A stretch of DNA of 64,000 bases from assembly GCA_033964015.1 (NCBI GenBank), contig CM066921.1, forward strand, positions 22,921,355 through 22,985,354. Direction: 5' to 3'. This document shows positions 34,913-47,125 of this stretch, in pieces. How positions within the stretch are numbered: position 1 is the first letter of the stretch; each line of letters opens with the position of its first letter. The notes beneath the pieces were generated by a model. It was not told the origin of the DNA, searched no databases, and saw nothing but the letters and a program-made list of their open reading frames with translations. The translations under genes were made by a program, and so were the position numbers. Source of the stretch: Scolanthus callimorphus. Its lineage: Eukaryota > Cnidaria > Anthozoa > Actiniaria > Edwardsiidae.

Positions 34913-35400
34913 TTTTTGGGAGTTAGTACACTTTTGGAAATAGTCTCTCTTTATTTCAGAAAAAGAAAAACGGAAAGGAAAGAAAGGAAAGCGCGATCCC
35001 TGTTTCAGTTATAGTAGGGCGAAGCACCTAATTTTTGCGGGAATATTTCCACCGAGGGCGCGATGTTAAATCAATTAACTCGCACGCTTTCTCATGAAAT
35101 ACATTTTTTAGCTGTATTCGTAGCTGCCAGTATAAAAATCACTTTGTGCGTTAGATGGTTGCATGACGTACAAAACGTGCGCGCAATAGAACACGACGAC
35201 GTCATAGACACAATCAAGCGAGTTAGAACGTAACGATGCAATTATCGGAAAATAGTTTGTCGAACCTCTTCGATCGTTCGTGCAGGGACGTACAAAATGA
35301 CTTGAAAACCGTGGGTTCCGTGGGATTAAAACTACAATGCTGAATTAGGTAAACTCCAAATCCTCCAATTCAAATACGCTACAGGAAACCAAGCTTAGAC

Positions 35401-35519
35401 GTCTACGGCCATACCATCGGGAAAGCACCGGTTCTCGTTCGATCACCGAAGTTAAACCCGGTCGGGCGAAGATAGTACTTAGACGGGTGACCGCTTGGGA
35501 ATACTTCGTGCTGTAGACT
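35401..35519 (+). rRNA. 5S rRNA: 5S rRNA gene, copy 53
   Basis: Majority sequence. The upstream spacer has AATTATCGG and GAAAACCGTGG, as before 9,949 and 62,985, and the gene is again followed by a partial spacer duplication. Confidence 0.97.
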
Positions 35520-35771
35520 TTTTTGGGAGTTAGTACACTTTTGGAAATAGTCTCTCCTTATTTCAGAAAAAGAATAAACGGAAAGGAAAGAAAGGAAAGC
35601 GCGACCTCTGTTTCAGTTATAGTAGGGCGAAGCACCTAATTTTTTGCGGGAATATTTCCACCGAGAGCGCGGTGTTAAATTAATTAACTCGCACGCTTTC
35701 TCATGAAATCCAATTTTTTAGCTGTATTCGTAGCTGCCAGTATAAAAATCACTTGTGTGCGTTAGATGACT

Positions 35772-36206
35772 GCATGACGTACACAAAACGTGCGCGCAAT
35801 AGAACACGACGACGTCATAGACACAATCAAGCGGTTGAACGTAACGATGCAATTAGCGGAAAATAGTTTGTCGAACCTCTTCGATGTTCGTGCAGGGACG
35901 GACAAAATGACTTGAAAAGCGTGGGTTCCGTGGGATTAAAACTACAATGCTGAATAGTTAAACTCCAAATCCTCCAATTCAAATACACACGTTTGCATGA
36001 CGTACAAAACGTGCGCGCAATAGAACACGACGACGTCATAGACACAATCAAGCGAGTTAGAACGTAACGATGCAATTAGCGGAAAATAGTTTGTCGAACC
36101 TCTTCGATCGTTCGTGCAGGGACGGTACCAAATGACTTAAAAAGCGTGGGGGGTGGGATTAAAACTACAATGCGAATAGGTAAACTCAAATCCTCAATTC
36201 AAATAC
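35772..36206. repeat. Partial spacer duplication 4
   Basis: Join at about 35,987 (CAAATACACACGTTTGCATG). The second segment is eroded and leads into a truncated 5S. Confidence 0.92.
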
Positions 36207-36230
36207 GCTACAGGAAACCAAGCTTTGACA

Positions 36231-36322
36231 ACGGTTCTCGCTCGATCACCGAAGTTAAACCCGGTCGGGCGAAGATAGTACTTAGACGGGTGACCGCTTG
36301 GGAATACTTCGTGCTGTAGACT
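36231..36322 (+). pseudogene. 5S rRNA: 5S rRNA copy 54, 5'-truncated
   Basis: Pre-gene AAGCTTTGACA runs straight into ACGGTTCTCG, so about the first 28 nt of 5S are gone. Half of helix I and the 5' strand of helix II are lost, so it cannot fold as 5S. The internal promoter from the A-box region to the C box and the T6 terminator remain, so transcription of a chimeric RNA is conceivable. Nearby spacer also shows small losses (GCGTGGGGGGTGGG). Confidence 0.93.
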
Positions 36323-36809
36323 TTTTTGGGAGTTAGTACACTTTTGGAAATAGTCTCTCCTTATTTCAGAAAAAGAATAAACGGAAAGGAAAGAAAGAAA
36401 GCGCGACCTCTGTTTCAGTTATAGTAGGGCGAAGCACCTATTTTTTGCGGGAATATTTCCATCGAGAGCGCGGTGTTAAATTAATTAACTCGCACGCTTT
36501 CTCATGAAATCCATTTTTTAGCTGTATTCGTAGCTGCCAGTATAAAAATCATTTGTGCGTTAGATGACTGCATGACGTACAAAACGTGCGCGCAATAGAA
36601 CACGACGACGTCATAGACACAATCAAGCGAGTTAGAACGTAACGATGCAATTAGCGGAAAATAGTTTGTCGAACCTCTTCGATCGTTCGTGCAGGGACGT
36701 ACAAAATGACTTGAAAAGCGTGGGTTCCGTGGGATTAAAACTACAATGCTGAATTAGGTAAACTCCAAATCCTCCAATTCAAATACGCTACAGGAAACCA
36801 AGCTTAGAC

Positions 36810-36928
36810 GTCTACGGCCATACCATCGGGAAAGCACCGGTTCTCGTTCGATCACCGAAGTTAAACCCGGTCGGGCGAAGATAGTACTTAGACGGGTGAC
36901 CGCTTGGGAATACTTCGTGCTGTAGACT
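36810..36928 (+). rRNA. 5S rRNA: 5S rRNA gene, copy 55
   Basis: Majority sequence. Confidence 0.97.
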
Positions 36929-37418
36929 TTTTTGGGAGTTAGTACACTTTTGGAAATAGTCTCTCCTTATTTCAGAAAAAGAATAAACGGAAAGGAAAGA
37001 AAGGAAAGCGCGACCTCTGTTTCAGTTATAGTAGGGCGAAGCACCTAATTTTTTGCGGGAATATTTCCACCGAGAGCGCGGTGTTAAATTAATTAACTCG
37101 CACGCTTTCTCATGAAATCCATTTTTTAGCTGTATTCGTAGCTGCCAGTATAAAAATCACTGTGTGCGTTAGATGACTGCATGACGTACAAAACGTGCGC
37201 GCAATAGAACACGACGACGTCATAGACACAATCAAGCGAGTTAGAACGTAACGATGCAATTAGCGGAAAATAGTTTGTCGAACCTCTTCGATCGTTCGTG
37301 CAGGGACGGACAAAATGACTTGAAAAGCGTGGGTTCCGTGGGATTAAAACTACAATGCTGAAGTAGGTAAACTCCAAATCCTCCAATTCAAATACGCTAC
37401 AGGAAACCAAGCTTAGAC

Positions 37419-37537
37419 GTCTACGGCCATACCATCGGGAAAGCACCGGTTCTCGTTCGATCACCGAAGTTAAACCCGGTCGGGCGAAGATAGTACTTAG
37501 ACGGGTGACCGCTTGGGAATACTTCGTGCTGTAGACT
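37419..37537 (+). rRNA. 5S rRNA: 5S rRNA gene, copy 56
   Basis: Majority sequence. Confidence 0.97.
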
Positions 37538-38026
37538 TTTTGGGAGTTAGTACACTTTTGGAAATAGTCTCTCTTTATTTCAGAAAAAGAATAAACGGAA
37601 AGGAAAGAAAGGAAAGCGCGATCTCTGTTTCAGTTATAGTAGGGCGAAGCACCTAATTTTTGCGGGAATATTTCCACCGAGGGCGCGGTGTTAAATCAAT
37701 TAACTCGCACGCTTTCTCATGAAATACATTTTTTAGCTGTATTCGTAGCTGCCAGTATAAAAATCACTTTTGTGCGTTAGATGGTTGCATGACGTACAAA
37801 ACGTGCGCGCAATAGAACACGACGACGTCATAGACACAATCAAGCGAGTTAGAACGTAACGATGCAATTAGCGGAAAATAGTTTGTCGAACCTCTTCGAT
37901 CGTTCGTGCAGGGACTTACAAAATGACTTGAAAAGCGTGGGTTCCGTGGGATTAAAACTACAATGCTGAATTAGGTAAACTCCAAATCCTCCAATTCAAA
38001 TACGCTACAGGAAACCAAGCTTAGAC

Positions 38027-38144
38027 GTCTACGGCCATACCATCGGGAAAGCACCGGTTCTCGTTCGATCACGAAGTTAAACCCGGTCGGGCGAAGATAG
38101 TACTTAGACGGGTGACCGCTTGGGAATACTTCGTGCTGTAGACT
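38027..38144 (+). rRNA. 5S rRNA: 5S rRNA gene, copy 57
   Basis: One C lost (GATCACGAAG) in the 3' strand of helix III. Confidence 0.95.
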
Positions 38145-38633
38145 TTTTTGGAGTTAGTACACTTTTGGAAATAGTCTCTCTTTATTTCAGAAAAAGAATA
38201 AACGGAAAGGAAAGAAAGGAAAGCGCGATCTCTGTTTCAGTTATAGTAGGGCGAAGCACCTAATTTTTGCGGGAATATTTCACCGAGGGCGCGGTGTTAA
38301 ATCAATTAACTCGCACGCTTTCTCATGAAATACATTTTTTTAGCTGTATTCGTAGCTGCCAGTATAAAAATCACTTTTGTGCGTTAGATGGCTGCATGAC
38401 GTACAAAACGTGCGCGCAATAGAACACGACGACGTCATAGACACAATCAAGCGAGTTAGAACGTAACGATGCAATTAGCGGAAAATAGTTTGTCGAACCT
38501 CTTCGATCGTTCGTGCAGGGACGTACAAAATGACTTGAAAAGCGTGGGTTCCGTGGGATTAAAACTACAATGCTGAATTAGGTAAACTCCAAATCCTCCA
38601 ATTCAAATACGCTACAGGAAACCAAGCTTAGAC

Positions 38634-38752
38634 GTCTACGGCCATACCATCGGGAAAGCACCGGTTCTCGTTCGATCACCGAAGTTAAAACCGGTCGGGC
38701 GAAGATAGTACTTAGACGGGTGACCGCTTGGGAATACTTCGTGCTGTAGACT
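38634..38752 (+). rRNA. 5S rRNA: 5S rRNA gene, copy 58
   Basis: TTAAAACCGG in place of TTAAACCCGG. Confidence 0.96.
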
Positions 38753-39242
38753 TTTTTGGGAGTTAGTACACTTTTGGAAATAGTCTCTCTTTATTTCAGA
38801 AAAAGAATAAACGGAAAGGAAAGAAAGGAAAGCGCGATCTCTGTTTCAGTTATAGTAGGGCGAAGCACCTAATTTTTTGCGGGAATATTTCCACCGAGGG
38901 CGCGGTGTTAAATCAATTAACTCGCACGCTTTCTCATGAAATACAATTTTTTAGCTGTATTCGTAGCTGCCAGTATAAAAATCACTTTGTGCGTTAGATG
39001 GCTGCATGACGTACAAAACGTGCGCGCAATAGAACACGACGACGTCATAGACACAATCAAGCGAGTTAGAACGTAACGATGCAATTAGCGGAAAATAGTT
39101 TGTCGAACCTCTTCGATCGTTCGTGCAGGGACGTACAAAATGACTTAAAAAGCGTGGTTCCGTGGGATTAAAACTACAATGCTGAATTAGGTAAACTCCA
39201 AATCCTCCAATTCAAATACGCTACAGGAAACCAAGCTTAGAC

Positions 39243-39361
39243 GTCTACGGCCATACCATCGGGAAAGCACCGGTTCTCGTTCGATCACCGAAGTTAAACC
39301 CGGTCGGGCGAAGATAGTACTTAGACGGGTGACCGCTTGGGAATACTTCGTGCTGTAGACT
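39243..39361 (+). rRNA. 5S rRNA: 5S rRNA gene, copy 59
   Basis: Majority sequence. Confidence 0.97.
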
Positions 39362-39851
39362 TTTTTGGGAGTTAGTACACTTTTGGAAATAGTCTCTCTT
39401 TATTTCAGAAAAAGAATAAACGGAAAGGAACGAAAGGAAAGCGCGATCTCTGTTTCAGTTATAGTAGGGCGAAGCACCTAATTTTTTGCGGGAATATTTC
39501 CACGAGGGGGCGCGGTGTTAAATCAATTAACTCGCACGCTTTCTCATGAAATACAATTTTTTTAGCTGTATTCGTAGCTGCCAGTATAAAAATCACTTTT
39601 GTGCGTTAGATGGCTGCATGACGTACAAAACGTGCGCGCAATAGAACACGACGACGTCATAGACACAAGCGAGTTAGAACGTAACGATGCAATTAGCGGA
39701 AAATAGTTTGTCGAACCTCTTCGATCGTTCGTGCAGGGACGGACAAAATGACTTGAAAAGCGTGGGTTCCGTGGGATTAAAACTACAATGCTGAAGTAGG
39801 TAAACTCAAAATCCTCCAATTCAAATACGCTACAGGAAACCAAGCTTAGAC

Positions 39852-39970
39852 GTCTACGGCCATACCATCGGGAAAGCACCGGTTCTCGTTCGATCACCGA
39901 AGTTAAACCCGGTCGGGCGAAGATAGTACTTAGACGGGTGACCGCTTGGGAATACTTCGTGCTGTAGACT
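39852..39970 (+). rRNA. 5S rRNA: 5S rRNA gene, copy 60
   Basis: Majority sequence. Confidence 0.97.
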
Positions 39971-40461
39971 TTTTGGGAGTTAGTACACTTTTGGAAATAG
40001 TCTCTCTTTATTTCAGAAAAAGAATAAACGGAAAGGAAAGAAAGGAAAGCGCGATCTCTGTTTCAGTTATAGTAGGGCGAAGCACCTAATTTTTTGCGGG
40101 AATATTTCCACCGAGGGCGCGGTGTTAATCAATTAACTCGCACGCTTTCTCATGAAATCCAATTTTTTTAGCTGTATTCGTAGCTGCCAGTATAAAAATC
40201 ACTTTTGTGCGTTAGATGGCTGCATGACGTACAAAACGTGCGCGCAATAGAACACGACGACGTCATAGACACAATCAAGCGAGTTAGAACGTAACGATGC
40301 AATTAGCGGAAAATAGTTTGTCGAACCTCTTCGATCGTTCGTGCAGGGACGTACAAAATGACTTGAAAAGCGTGGGTTCCGTGGGATTAAAACTACAATG
40401 CTGAATTAGGTAAACTCCAAATCCTCCAATTCAAATACGCTACAGGAAACCAAGCTTAGAC

Positions 40462-40580
40462 GTCTACGGCCATACCATCGGGAAAGCACCGGTTCTCGTT
40501 CGATCACCGAAGTTAAACCCGGTCGGGCGAAGATAGTACTTAGACGGGTGACCGCTTGGGAATACTTCGTGCTGTAGACT
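40462..40580 (+). rRNA. 5S rRNA: 5S rRNA gene, copy 61
   Basis: Majority sequence. Confidence 0.97.
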
Positions 40581-41069
40581 TTTTTGGGAGTTAGTACACT
40601 TTTGGAAATAGTCTCTCTTTATTTCAGAAAAAGAATAAACGGAAAGGAAAGAAAGGAAAGCGCGACCTCTGTTTCAGTTATAGTAGGGCGAAGCACCTAA
40701 TTTTTGCGGGAATATTTCCACCGAGGGCGCGGTGTTAAATCAATTAACTCGCACGCTTTCTCATGAAATACAATTTTTTAGCTGTATTCGTAGCTGCCAG
40801 TATAAAAATCACTTTTGTGCGTTAGATGGCTGCATGACGTACAAAACGTGCGCGCAATAGAACACGACGACGTCATAGACACAATCAAGCGAGTTAGAAC
40901 GTAACGATGCAATTAGCGGAAAATAGTTTGTCGAACCTCTTCGATCGTTCGTGCAGGGACGACAAAATGACTTGAAAAGCGTGGGTTCCGTGGGATTAAA
41001 ACTACAATGCTGAATTAGGTAAACTCAAATCCTCCAATTCAAATACGCTACAGGAAACCAAGCTTAGAC

Positions 41070-41187
41070 GTCTACGGCCATACCATCGGGAAAGCACCGG
41101 TTCTCGTTCGATCACCGAAGTTAAACCCGGTCGGGCGAAGATAGTACTTAGACGGGTGACCGCTTGGGAATACTTCGTGCTGTAGAT
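41070..41187 (+). rRNA. 5S rRNA: 5S rRNA gene, copy 62
   Basis: 3' end GTAGATTTTT lacks the C of GTAGAC, as at 22,281. Confidence 0.93.
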
Positions 41188-41435
41188 TTTTGGGAGTTAG
41201 TACACTTTTGAAATAGTCTCTCCTATTTCAGAAAAAGAATAAACGGAAAGGAAAGAAAGGAAAGCGCGACCTCTGTTTCAGTATAGTAGGGCGAAGCACC
41301 TAATTTTTTGCGGGAATATTTCCACCGAGAGCGCGGGGTTAAATTAATTAACTCGCACGCTTTCTCATGAAATCCAATTTTTTAGCTGTATTCGTAGCTG
41401 CCAGTATAAAAATCACTTGTGTGCGTTAGATGACT

Positions 41436-41873
41436 GCATGACGTACAAAACGTGCGCGCAATAGAACACGACGACGTCATAGACACAATCAAGCGAGTTG
41501 GAACGTAACGATGCAATAAGCGGAAAATAGTTTGTCGAACCTCTTCGATGTTCGTGCAGGGACGGACAAAATGACTTGAAAAGCGTGGGTTCCGTGGGAT
41601 TAAAACTACAATGCTGAATTAGTTAAACTCCAAATCCTCCAATTCAAATAAACACGTTGGCATGATGTACAAAACGTGCGCGCAATAGAACACGACGACG
41701 TCATAGACACAATCAAGCGAGTTAGAACGTAACGATGCAATTAGCGGAAAATAGTTGTCGAAACTCTTCGATCGTTCGTGCAGGGACGTACAAAATGACT
41801 TAAAGCGTGGGTTCCGTGGGATTAAAACTACAATGCTGAATTAGGTAAACTCCTAATCCTCCAATTCAAATAC
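41436..41873. repeat. Partial spacer duplication 5
   Basis: Join at about 41,650 reads CAAATAAACACGTTGGCATG, a mutated form of the usual bridge that weakens the inverted repeat. Confidence 0.92.
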
Positions 41874-41895
41874 GCTACAGGAAACAAGCTTTGAC

Positions 41896-42012
41896 GTCTA
41901 CGGCCATACCATCGGCAAAGCACCGGTTCTCGTTCGATCACCGAAGTTAAACCGGTCGGGCGAAGATAGTACTTAGACGGGTGACCGCTTGGAATACTTC
42001 GTGCTGTAGACT
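41896..42012 (+). rRNA. 5S rRNA: 5S rRNA gene, copy 63
   Basis: Preceded by GCTTTGAC, with CGGCAAAGCACC, AAACCGGTC and CTTGGAAT. The GCTTTGAC plus CGGCAAAG pairing is typical of genes after a spacer duplication. Confidence 0.93.
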
Positions 42013-42499
42013 TTTTGGGAGTTAGTACACTTTTGGAAATAGTCTCTCTTATTTCAGAAAAAGAATAAACGGAAAGGAACGAAAGGAAAGCGCGATCTCT
42101 GTTTCAGTTATAGTAGGGCGAAGCACTTAATTTTTTGCGGGAATATTTCCACCGAGGGCGCGGTGTTAAATCAATTAACTCGCACGCTTTCTCATGAAAA
42201 CAATTTTTTAGCTGTATTCGTAGCTGCCAGTATAAAAATCACTTTTGTGCGTTAGATGCTGCATGACGTACAAAACGTGCGCGCAATAGAACACGACGAC
42301 GTCATAGACACAATCAAGCGAGTTAGAACGTAACGATGCAATTAGCGGAAAATAGTTTGTCGAACCTCTTCGATCGTTCGTGCAGGGACGTACAAAATGA
42401 CTTGAAAAGCGTGGGTTCCGTGGGATTAAAACTACAATGCTGAATTAGGTAAACTCCAAATCCTCCAATTCAAATACGCTACAGGAAACCAAGCTTGAC

Positions 42500-42617
42500 G
42501 TCTACGGCCATACCATCGGGAAAGCACCGGTTCTCGTTCGATCACCGAAGTTAAACCCGGTCGGGCGAAGATAGTACTTAGACGGGTGACCGCTGGGAAT
42601 ACTTCGTGCTGTAGACT
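42500..42617 (+). rRNA. 5S rRNA: 5S rRNA gene, copy 64
   Basis: One T lost (CCGCTGGGAAT). Confidence 0.95.
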
Positions 42618-43107
42618 TTTTTGGGAGTTAGTACACTTTTGGAAATAGTCTCTTCCTTTTTCAGAAAAAGAATAAACGGAAAGGAAAGAAAGGAAAGCGC
42701 GACCTCTGTTTCAGTTATAGTAGGGCGAAGCACCTAATTTTTGCGGGAATATTTCCACCGAGGGCGCGATGTTAAATTCAATTAACTCGCACGCTTTCTC
42801 ATGAAATACAATTTTTTAGCTGTATTCGTAGCTGCCAGTATAAAAATCACTTTTTGCATTAGATGGCTGCATGACGTACAAAACGTGCGCGCAATAGAAC
42901 ACGACGACGTCATAGACACAATCAAGCGAGTTAGAACGTAACGATGCAATTAGCGGAAAATAGTTTGTCGAACCTCTTCGATCGTTCGTGCAGGACGGAC
43001 CAAAATGACTTGAAAAGCGTGGGTTCCGTGGGATTAAAACTACAATGCTGAATTAGGTAAACTCAAATCCTCCAATTCAAATACGCTACAGGAAACCAAG
43101 CTTAGAC

Positions 43108-43225
43108 GTCTACGGCCATACCATCGGGAAAGCACCGGTTCTCGTTCGATCACCGAAGTTAAACCGGTCGGGCGAAGATAGTACTTAGACGGGTGACCGC
43201 TTGGGAATACTTCGTGCTGTAGACT
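43108..43225 (+). rRNA. 5S rRNA: 5S rRNA gene, copy 65
   Basis: One C lost (AAACCGGTC). Confidence 0.95.
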
Positions 43226-43717
43226 TTTTTGGGAGTTAGTACACTTTTGGAAATAGTCTCTCTTTATTTCAGAAAAAGAATAAACGGAAAGGAAAGAAAG
43301 GAAAGCGCGATCTCTGTTTCAGTTATAGTAGGGCGAAGCACCTAATTTTTTGCGGGAATATTTCCACCGAGGGCGCGGTGTTAAATCAATTAACTCGCAC
43401 GCTTTCTCATGAATACAATTTTTTTAGCTGTATTCGTAGCTGCCAGTATAAAAATCACTTGTGTGCGTTAGATGACTGCATGACGTACAAAACGTGCGCG
43501 CAATAGAACACGACGACGTCATAGACACAATCAAGCGAGTTAGAACGTAACGATGCAATTAGCGGAAAATAGTTTGTCGAACCTCTTCGATCGTTCGTGC
43601 AGGGACGTACAAAATGACTTGAAAAGCGTGGGTTCCGTGGGATTAAAACTACAATGCTGAATTAGGTAAACTCCAAATCCTCCAATTCAAATACGCTACA
43701 GGAAACCAAGCTTAGAC

Positions 43718-43831
43718 GTCTACGGCCATACCATCGGGAAAGCACCGGTTCTCGTTCGATCACCGAAGTTAAACCGGTCGGGCGAAGATAGTACTTAGAC
43801 GGGTGACCGCTGGGAATACTTCGTGCTGTAG
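43718..43831 (+). rRNA. 5S rRNA: 5S rRNA gene, copy 66 (3' end damaged)
   Basis: The 3' end reads CTGTAGTTTTT, lacking GAC of GTAGAC, with further one-base losses (AAACCGG, CCGCTGGG). Helix I would be shortened. Confidence 0.88.
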
Positions 43832-44321
43832 TTTTTGGGAGTTAGTACACTTTTGGAAATAGTCTCTCTTATTTCAGAAAAAGAATAAACGGAAAGGAAA
43901 GAAAGGAAAGCGCGATCCCTGTTTCAGTATAGTAGGGCGAAGCACCTAATTTTTTGCGGGAATATTTCCACCGAGGGCGCGGTGTTAAATCAATTAACTC
44001 GCACGCTTTCTCATGAAATACATTTTTTTAGCTGTATTCGTAGCTGCCAGTATAAAAATCACTTTTGTGTGCGTTAGATGGCTGCATGACGTACAAAACG
44101 TGCGCGCAATAGAACACGACGACGTCATAGACACAATCAAGCGAGTTAGAACGTAACGATGCAATTAGCGGAAAATAGTTGTCGAACCTCTTCGATCGTT
44201 CGTGCAGGGACGTACAAAATGACTTGAAAAGCGTGGGTCCGTGGGATTAAAACTACAATGCTGAATTAGGTAAACTCCAAATCCTCCAATTCAAATACGC
44301 TACAGGAAACCAAGCTTAGAC

Positions 44322-44440
44322 GTCTACGGCCATACCATCGGGAAAGCACCGGTTCTCGTTCGATCACCGAAGTTAAACCCGGTCGGGCGAAGATAGTACT
44401 TAGACGGGTGACCGCTTGGGAATACTTCGTGCTGTAGACT
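44322..44440 (+). rRNA. 5S rRNA: 5S rRNA gene, copy 67
   Basis: Majority sequence. Confidence 0.97.
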
Positions 44441-44692
44441 TTTTTGGGAGTTAGTACACTTTTGGAAATAGTCTCTCCTTATTTCAGAAAAAGAATAAAC
44501 GGAAAGGAAAGAAAGGAAAGCGCGACCTCTGTTTCAGTCATAGTAGGGCGAAGCACCTAATTTTTTGCGGGAATATTTCCACCGAGAGCGCGGTGTTAAA
44601 TTAATTAACTCGCACGCTTTCTCATGAAATCCAATTTTTTAGCTGTATTCGTAGCTGCCAGTATAAAAATCACTTGTGTGCGTTAGATGACT

Positions 44693-45130
44693 GCATGACG
44701 TACAAAACGTGCGCGCAATAGAACACGACGACGTCATAGACACAATCAAGCGGGTTGGAACGTAACGATGCAATTAGCGGAAAATAGTTTGTCGAACCTC
44801 TTCGATTGTTCGTGCAGGGACGGACAAAATGACTTGAAAAGCGTGGGTTCCGTGGGATTAAAACTACAATGCTGAATTAGTTAAACTCCAAATCCTCCAA
44901 TTCAAATACACAGTTTTGCATGACGTACAAAACGTGCGCGCAATAGAACACGACGACGTCATAGACACAATCAAGCGAGTTAGAACGTAACGATGCAATT
45001 AGCGGAAAATAGTTTGTCGAACCTCTTCGATCGTTCGTGCAGGGACGTACAAATGACTTAAAAAGCGTGGGTTCCGTGGGATTAAAACTACAATGCGAAT
45101 TAGGTAAACTCCTATCCTCCAATTCAATAC
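44693..45130. repeat. Partial spacer duplication 6
   Basis: Join at about 44,910 (CAAATACACAGTTTTGCATG), one base different from the usual bridge. Confidence 0.93.
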
Positions 45131-45153
45131 GCTACAGGAAACCAAGCTTTGAC

Positions 45154-45271
45154 GTCTACGGCCATACCATCGGCAAAGCACCGGTTCTCGTTCGATCACC
45201 GAAGTTAAACCCGGTCGGGCGAAATAGTACTTAGACGGGTGACCGCTTGGGAATACTTCGTGCTGTAGACT
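45154..45271 (+). rRNA. 5S rRNA: 5S rRNA gene, copy 68
   Basis: GCTTTGAC before the gene, with CGGCAAAGCACC and GCGAAATAG. Last gene before the first transposon copy. Confidence 0.95.
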
Positions 45272-45432
45272 TTTTGGGAGTTAGTACACTTTTGGAAATA
45301 GTCTCTCCTTATTTCAGAAAAAGAATAAACGGAAAGGAAAGAAAGGAAAGCGCGACCTCTGTTTCAGTCATAGTACGGCGAAGCACCTAATTTTTTGCGG
45401 GAATATTTCCACCGAGGCGCGGTGTAAATTAA

Positions 45433-45435
45433 TTA
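45433..45435. repeat. TTA target-site duplication, left of transposon copy 1
   Basis: TTA here matches TTA at 46,799-46,801. The uninterrupted site in other units has a single TTA at this point. Confidence 0.75.
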
Positions 45436-45480
45436 GGGACGTGTCATTATTTACCGGGGGGGGAGGGCTCCCATTTTTTT
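45436..45480. repeat. Left terminal inverted repeat, transposon copy 1
   Basis: Pairs with 46,757-46,798. The outer 18 bases are perfect, followed by two mismatched bases and a G-run with GGAGGGCTCC and a T-run. Confidence 0.85.
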
Positions 45481-45723
45481 AAACAAGGCTAAAAAAAATT
45501 AGGACCCTCCCTTGAACATAACAAAAAAAATGTGACCTCCCAGTCGTAGGTAAAAAAAATGGGACCCTCCCCCATGTAATTTTCTGGAAAACCAGGCAGA
45601 CTATTGTCCGAGTGATACAATGTCTCTTTCATTCTTCTTAATATAGAAAAACGTTTTTCTTACTTCTGCAAAGCTACGGAACCGCGGTTATTGTTTATGG
45701 CTAGAGTATTTACATGAGGATTT

Positions 45724-45839
45724 AACCATTATCCTGCGAGATTGCGCAGAATATCGTCTGATACTTAGGCGACGAGAGACGAAGTCCCGAGTTGGCTAAA
45801 ATCAGACGATATTCTGCAAAATCGAGCAGGATAATGGTT
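45724..45839. repeat. Internal foldback in transposon copy 1
   Basis: Two ~39-base arms, starting AACCATTATCCTGC and ending GCAGGATAATGGTT, face each other across a ~38-base loop. The arms also share AGAATATCGTCTGAT, with mismatches limited to the middle GAGATTGC/CGATTTTGC part. It looks like a nested small palindromic element or a structural core. Confidence 0.85.
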
Positions 45840-46092
45840 TTATTATTCAGCACATCGATATAGCAAAAAAACCCGAAAAAAAATGACTTTTGTGTATATT
45901 TACGAGCTCAAAAATCATATTTTCCTCGAGACGGATATCGCAGGATAGCTGTCATGTACAGAAGACAGCTATTGGCGTTCCAATGACCATATTTTGGCAG
46001 TGCATCGAGTGCTGAAAATAATGGGTAATACACGGGAAAAAATGCAGTGATCCTCCCTCTTAAGTACAGCGGCGTAGCCAGGAATTCTGAAA

Positions 46093-46106
46093 GGGGGGGG
46101 GGGGGG
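46093..46106. repeat. Poly-G tract in transposon copy 1
   Basis: A G14 run between GCGTAGCCAGGAATTCTGAAA and CGGATAGTG. Length differs in each transposon copy (14, 15, 19 and 16). Confidence 0.9.
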
Positions 46107-46756
46107 CGGATAGTGAGAACATTGGACGAAAATGTTCAAATTTCCTCCAGCAAATACAGTAAATGTATGGGAATTGTATGATTAACGTGATCCCACCTCT
46201 CCCGTCCCCTATTTGACCTAGTACTGAAGACATTTTACCGAAAAAGGGGGTTGTATATCTTCGTTGCGCGCGAAGCGCGCCCGATTTTGATAGACGCATT
46301 TCATCAAGCCTCAGAGAGAAAGGGTATATGAACATGTTTTGTGTACGGTATAGTATATTATTCATGCGCACAACTGTGCGCCGCAAATGAAGAAATTATT
46401 GATATTTATGTGCGCCAAGCGCGGCCCAACGGACGAATTTCTATGCTTGTAACGTCGAAAACTCACGCTTAATGGAGACTTCTTTAAAACATATAGTGAC
46501 TTGCCCGCCAGGCCTATCATGCAGGGCATTTTTGGGAGAGTTTGCTTTTCCTCGTCAAGATACACTTGTTCTTGTAAACGCGAAGCGCGCTGAAAATTTA
46601 TAGAGAAGTTGCTGAAATAACCACTACCGCCATCTGTTCTACTCTTCATCGTCCAAATGTTTGATGAAAAATTATGACCCTCCCCAAACAGGAGTGAAAA
46701 AAAATTTGGACCCTCCCTTTAGACACGCGAAAAAAATTAGGACCCTCCCCACAAAA

Positions 46757-46798
46757 ATAGGAGCCTCCCCCCCCCCCCACTAAATAATGACACGTCCC
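46757..46798. repeat. Right terminal inverted repeat, transposon copy 1
   Basis: Inverse of the left end. The poly-C run length differs from the left poly-G run, and the inner GGAGCC word has lost a base. Confidence 0.85.
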
Positions 46799-47125
46799 TT
46801 AACTCGCACGCTTTCTCATGAAATCCAATTTTTTAGCTGTATTCGTAGCTGCCAGTATAAAAATCACTTGTGTGCGTTAGATGACTGCATGACGTACAAA
46901 ACGTGCGCGCAATAGAACACGACGACGTCATAGACACAATCAAGCGAGTTGGAAGGTAACGATGCAATTGCGGAAAATAGTTTGTCGAACCTCTTCGATC
47001 GTTCGTGCAGGGACGGACAAAATGACTTGAAAAGCGTGGGTTCAGTGGGATTAAAACTACAATGCTGAAGTAGGTACACTCAAAATCCTCCAATTCAAAT
47101 ACGCTACAGGAAACCAAGCTTAGAC

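Larger units (their letters stand above)
45436..46798. mobile_element. Non-autonomous PIF/Harbinger-like transposon, copy 1
   Basis: A 1,363-bp block starts GGGACGTGTCATTATTTA and ends TAAATAATGACACGTCCC, a perfect 18-base inverted repeat. The similarity continues inward through the G/C-run and GGAGGGCTCC/GGAGCC word to about 44 bases. It is flanked by TTA on both sides, and removing the element plus one TTA restores the ordinary spacer TTAATTAACTCG. A 3-bp TWA target duplication with G-rich ends fits PIF/Harbinger. The longest frames (about 108 codons) show no transposase motif and include a proline run from the poly-G tract, so it would depend on a partner element. Inside are GGACCCTCCCC-type subterminal repeats, a foldback, a poly-G tract and GCGAAGCGCGC words. 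Confidence 0.85.

Noticed and set aside
46060..46386. Minus-strand frame with a proline run inside transposon copy 1
   Set aside because: The prolines come from the poly-G tract. The frame differs between copies and has no DDE or Myb-like features, so it is not a transposase.
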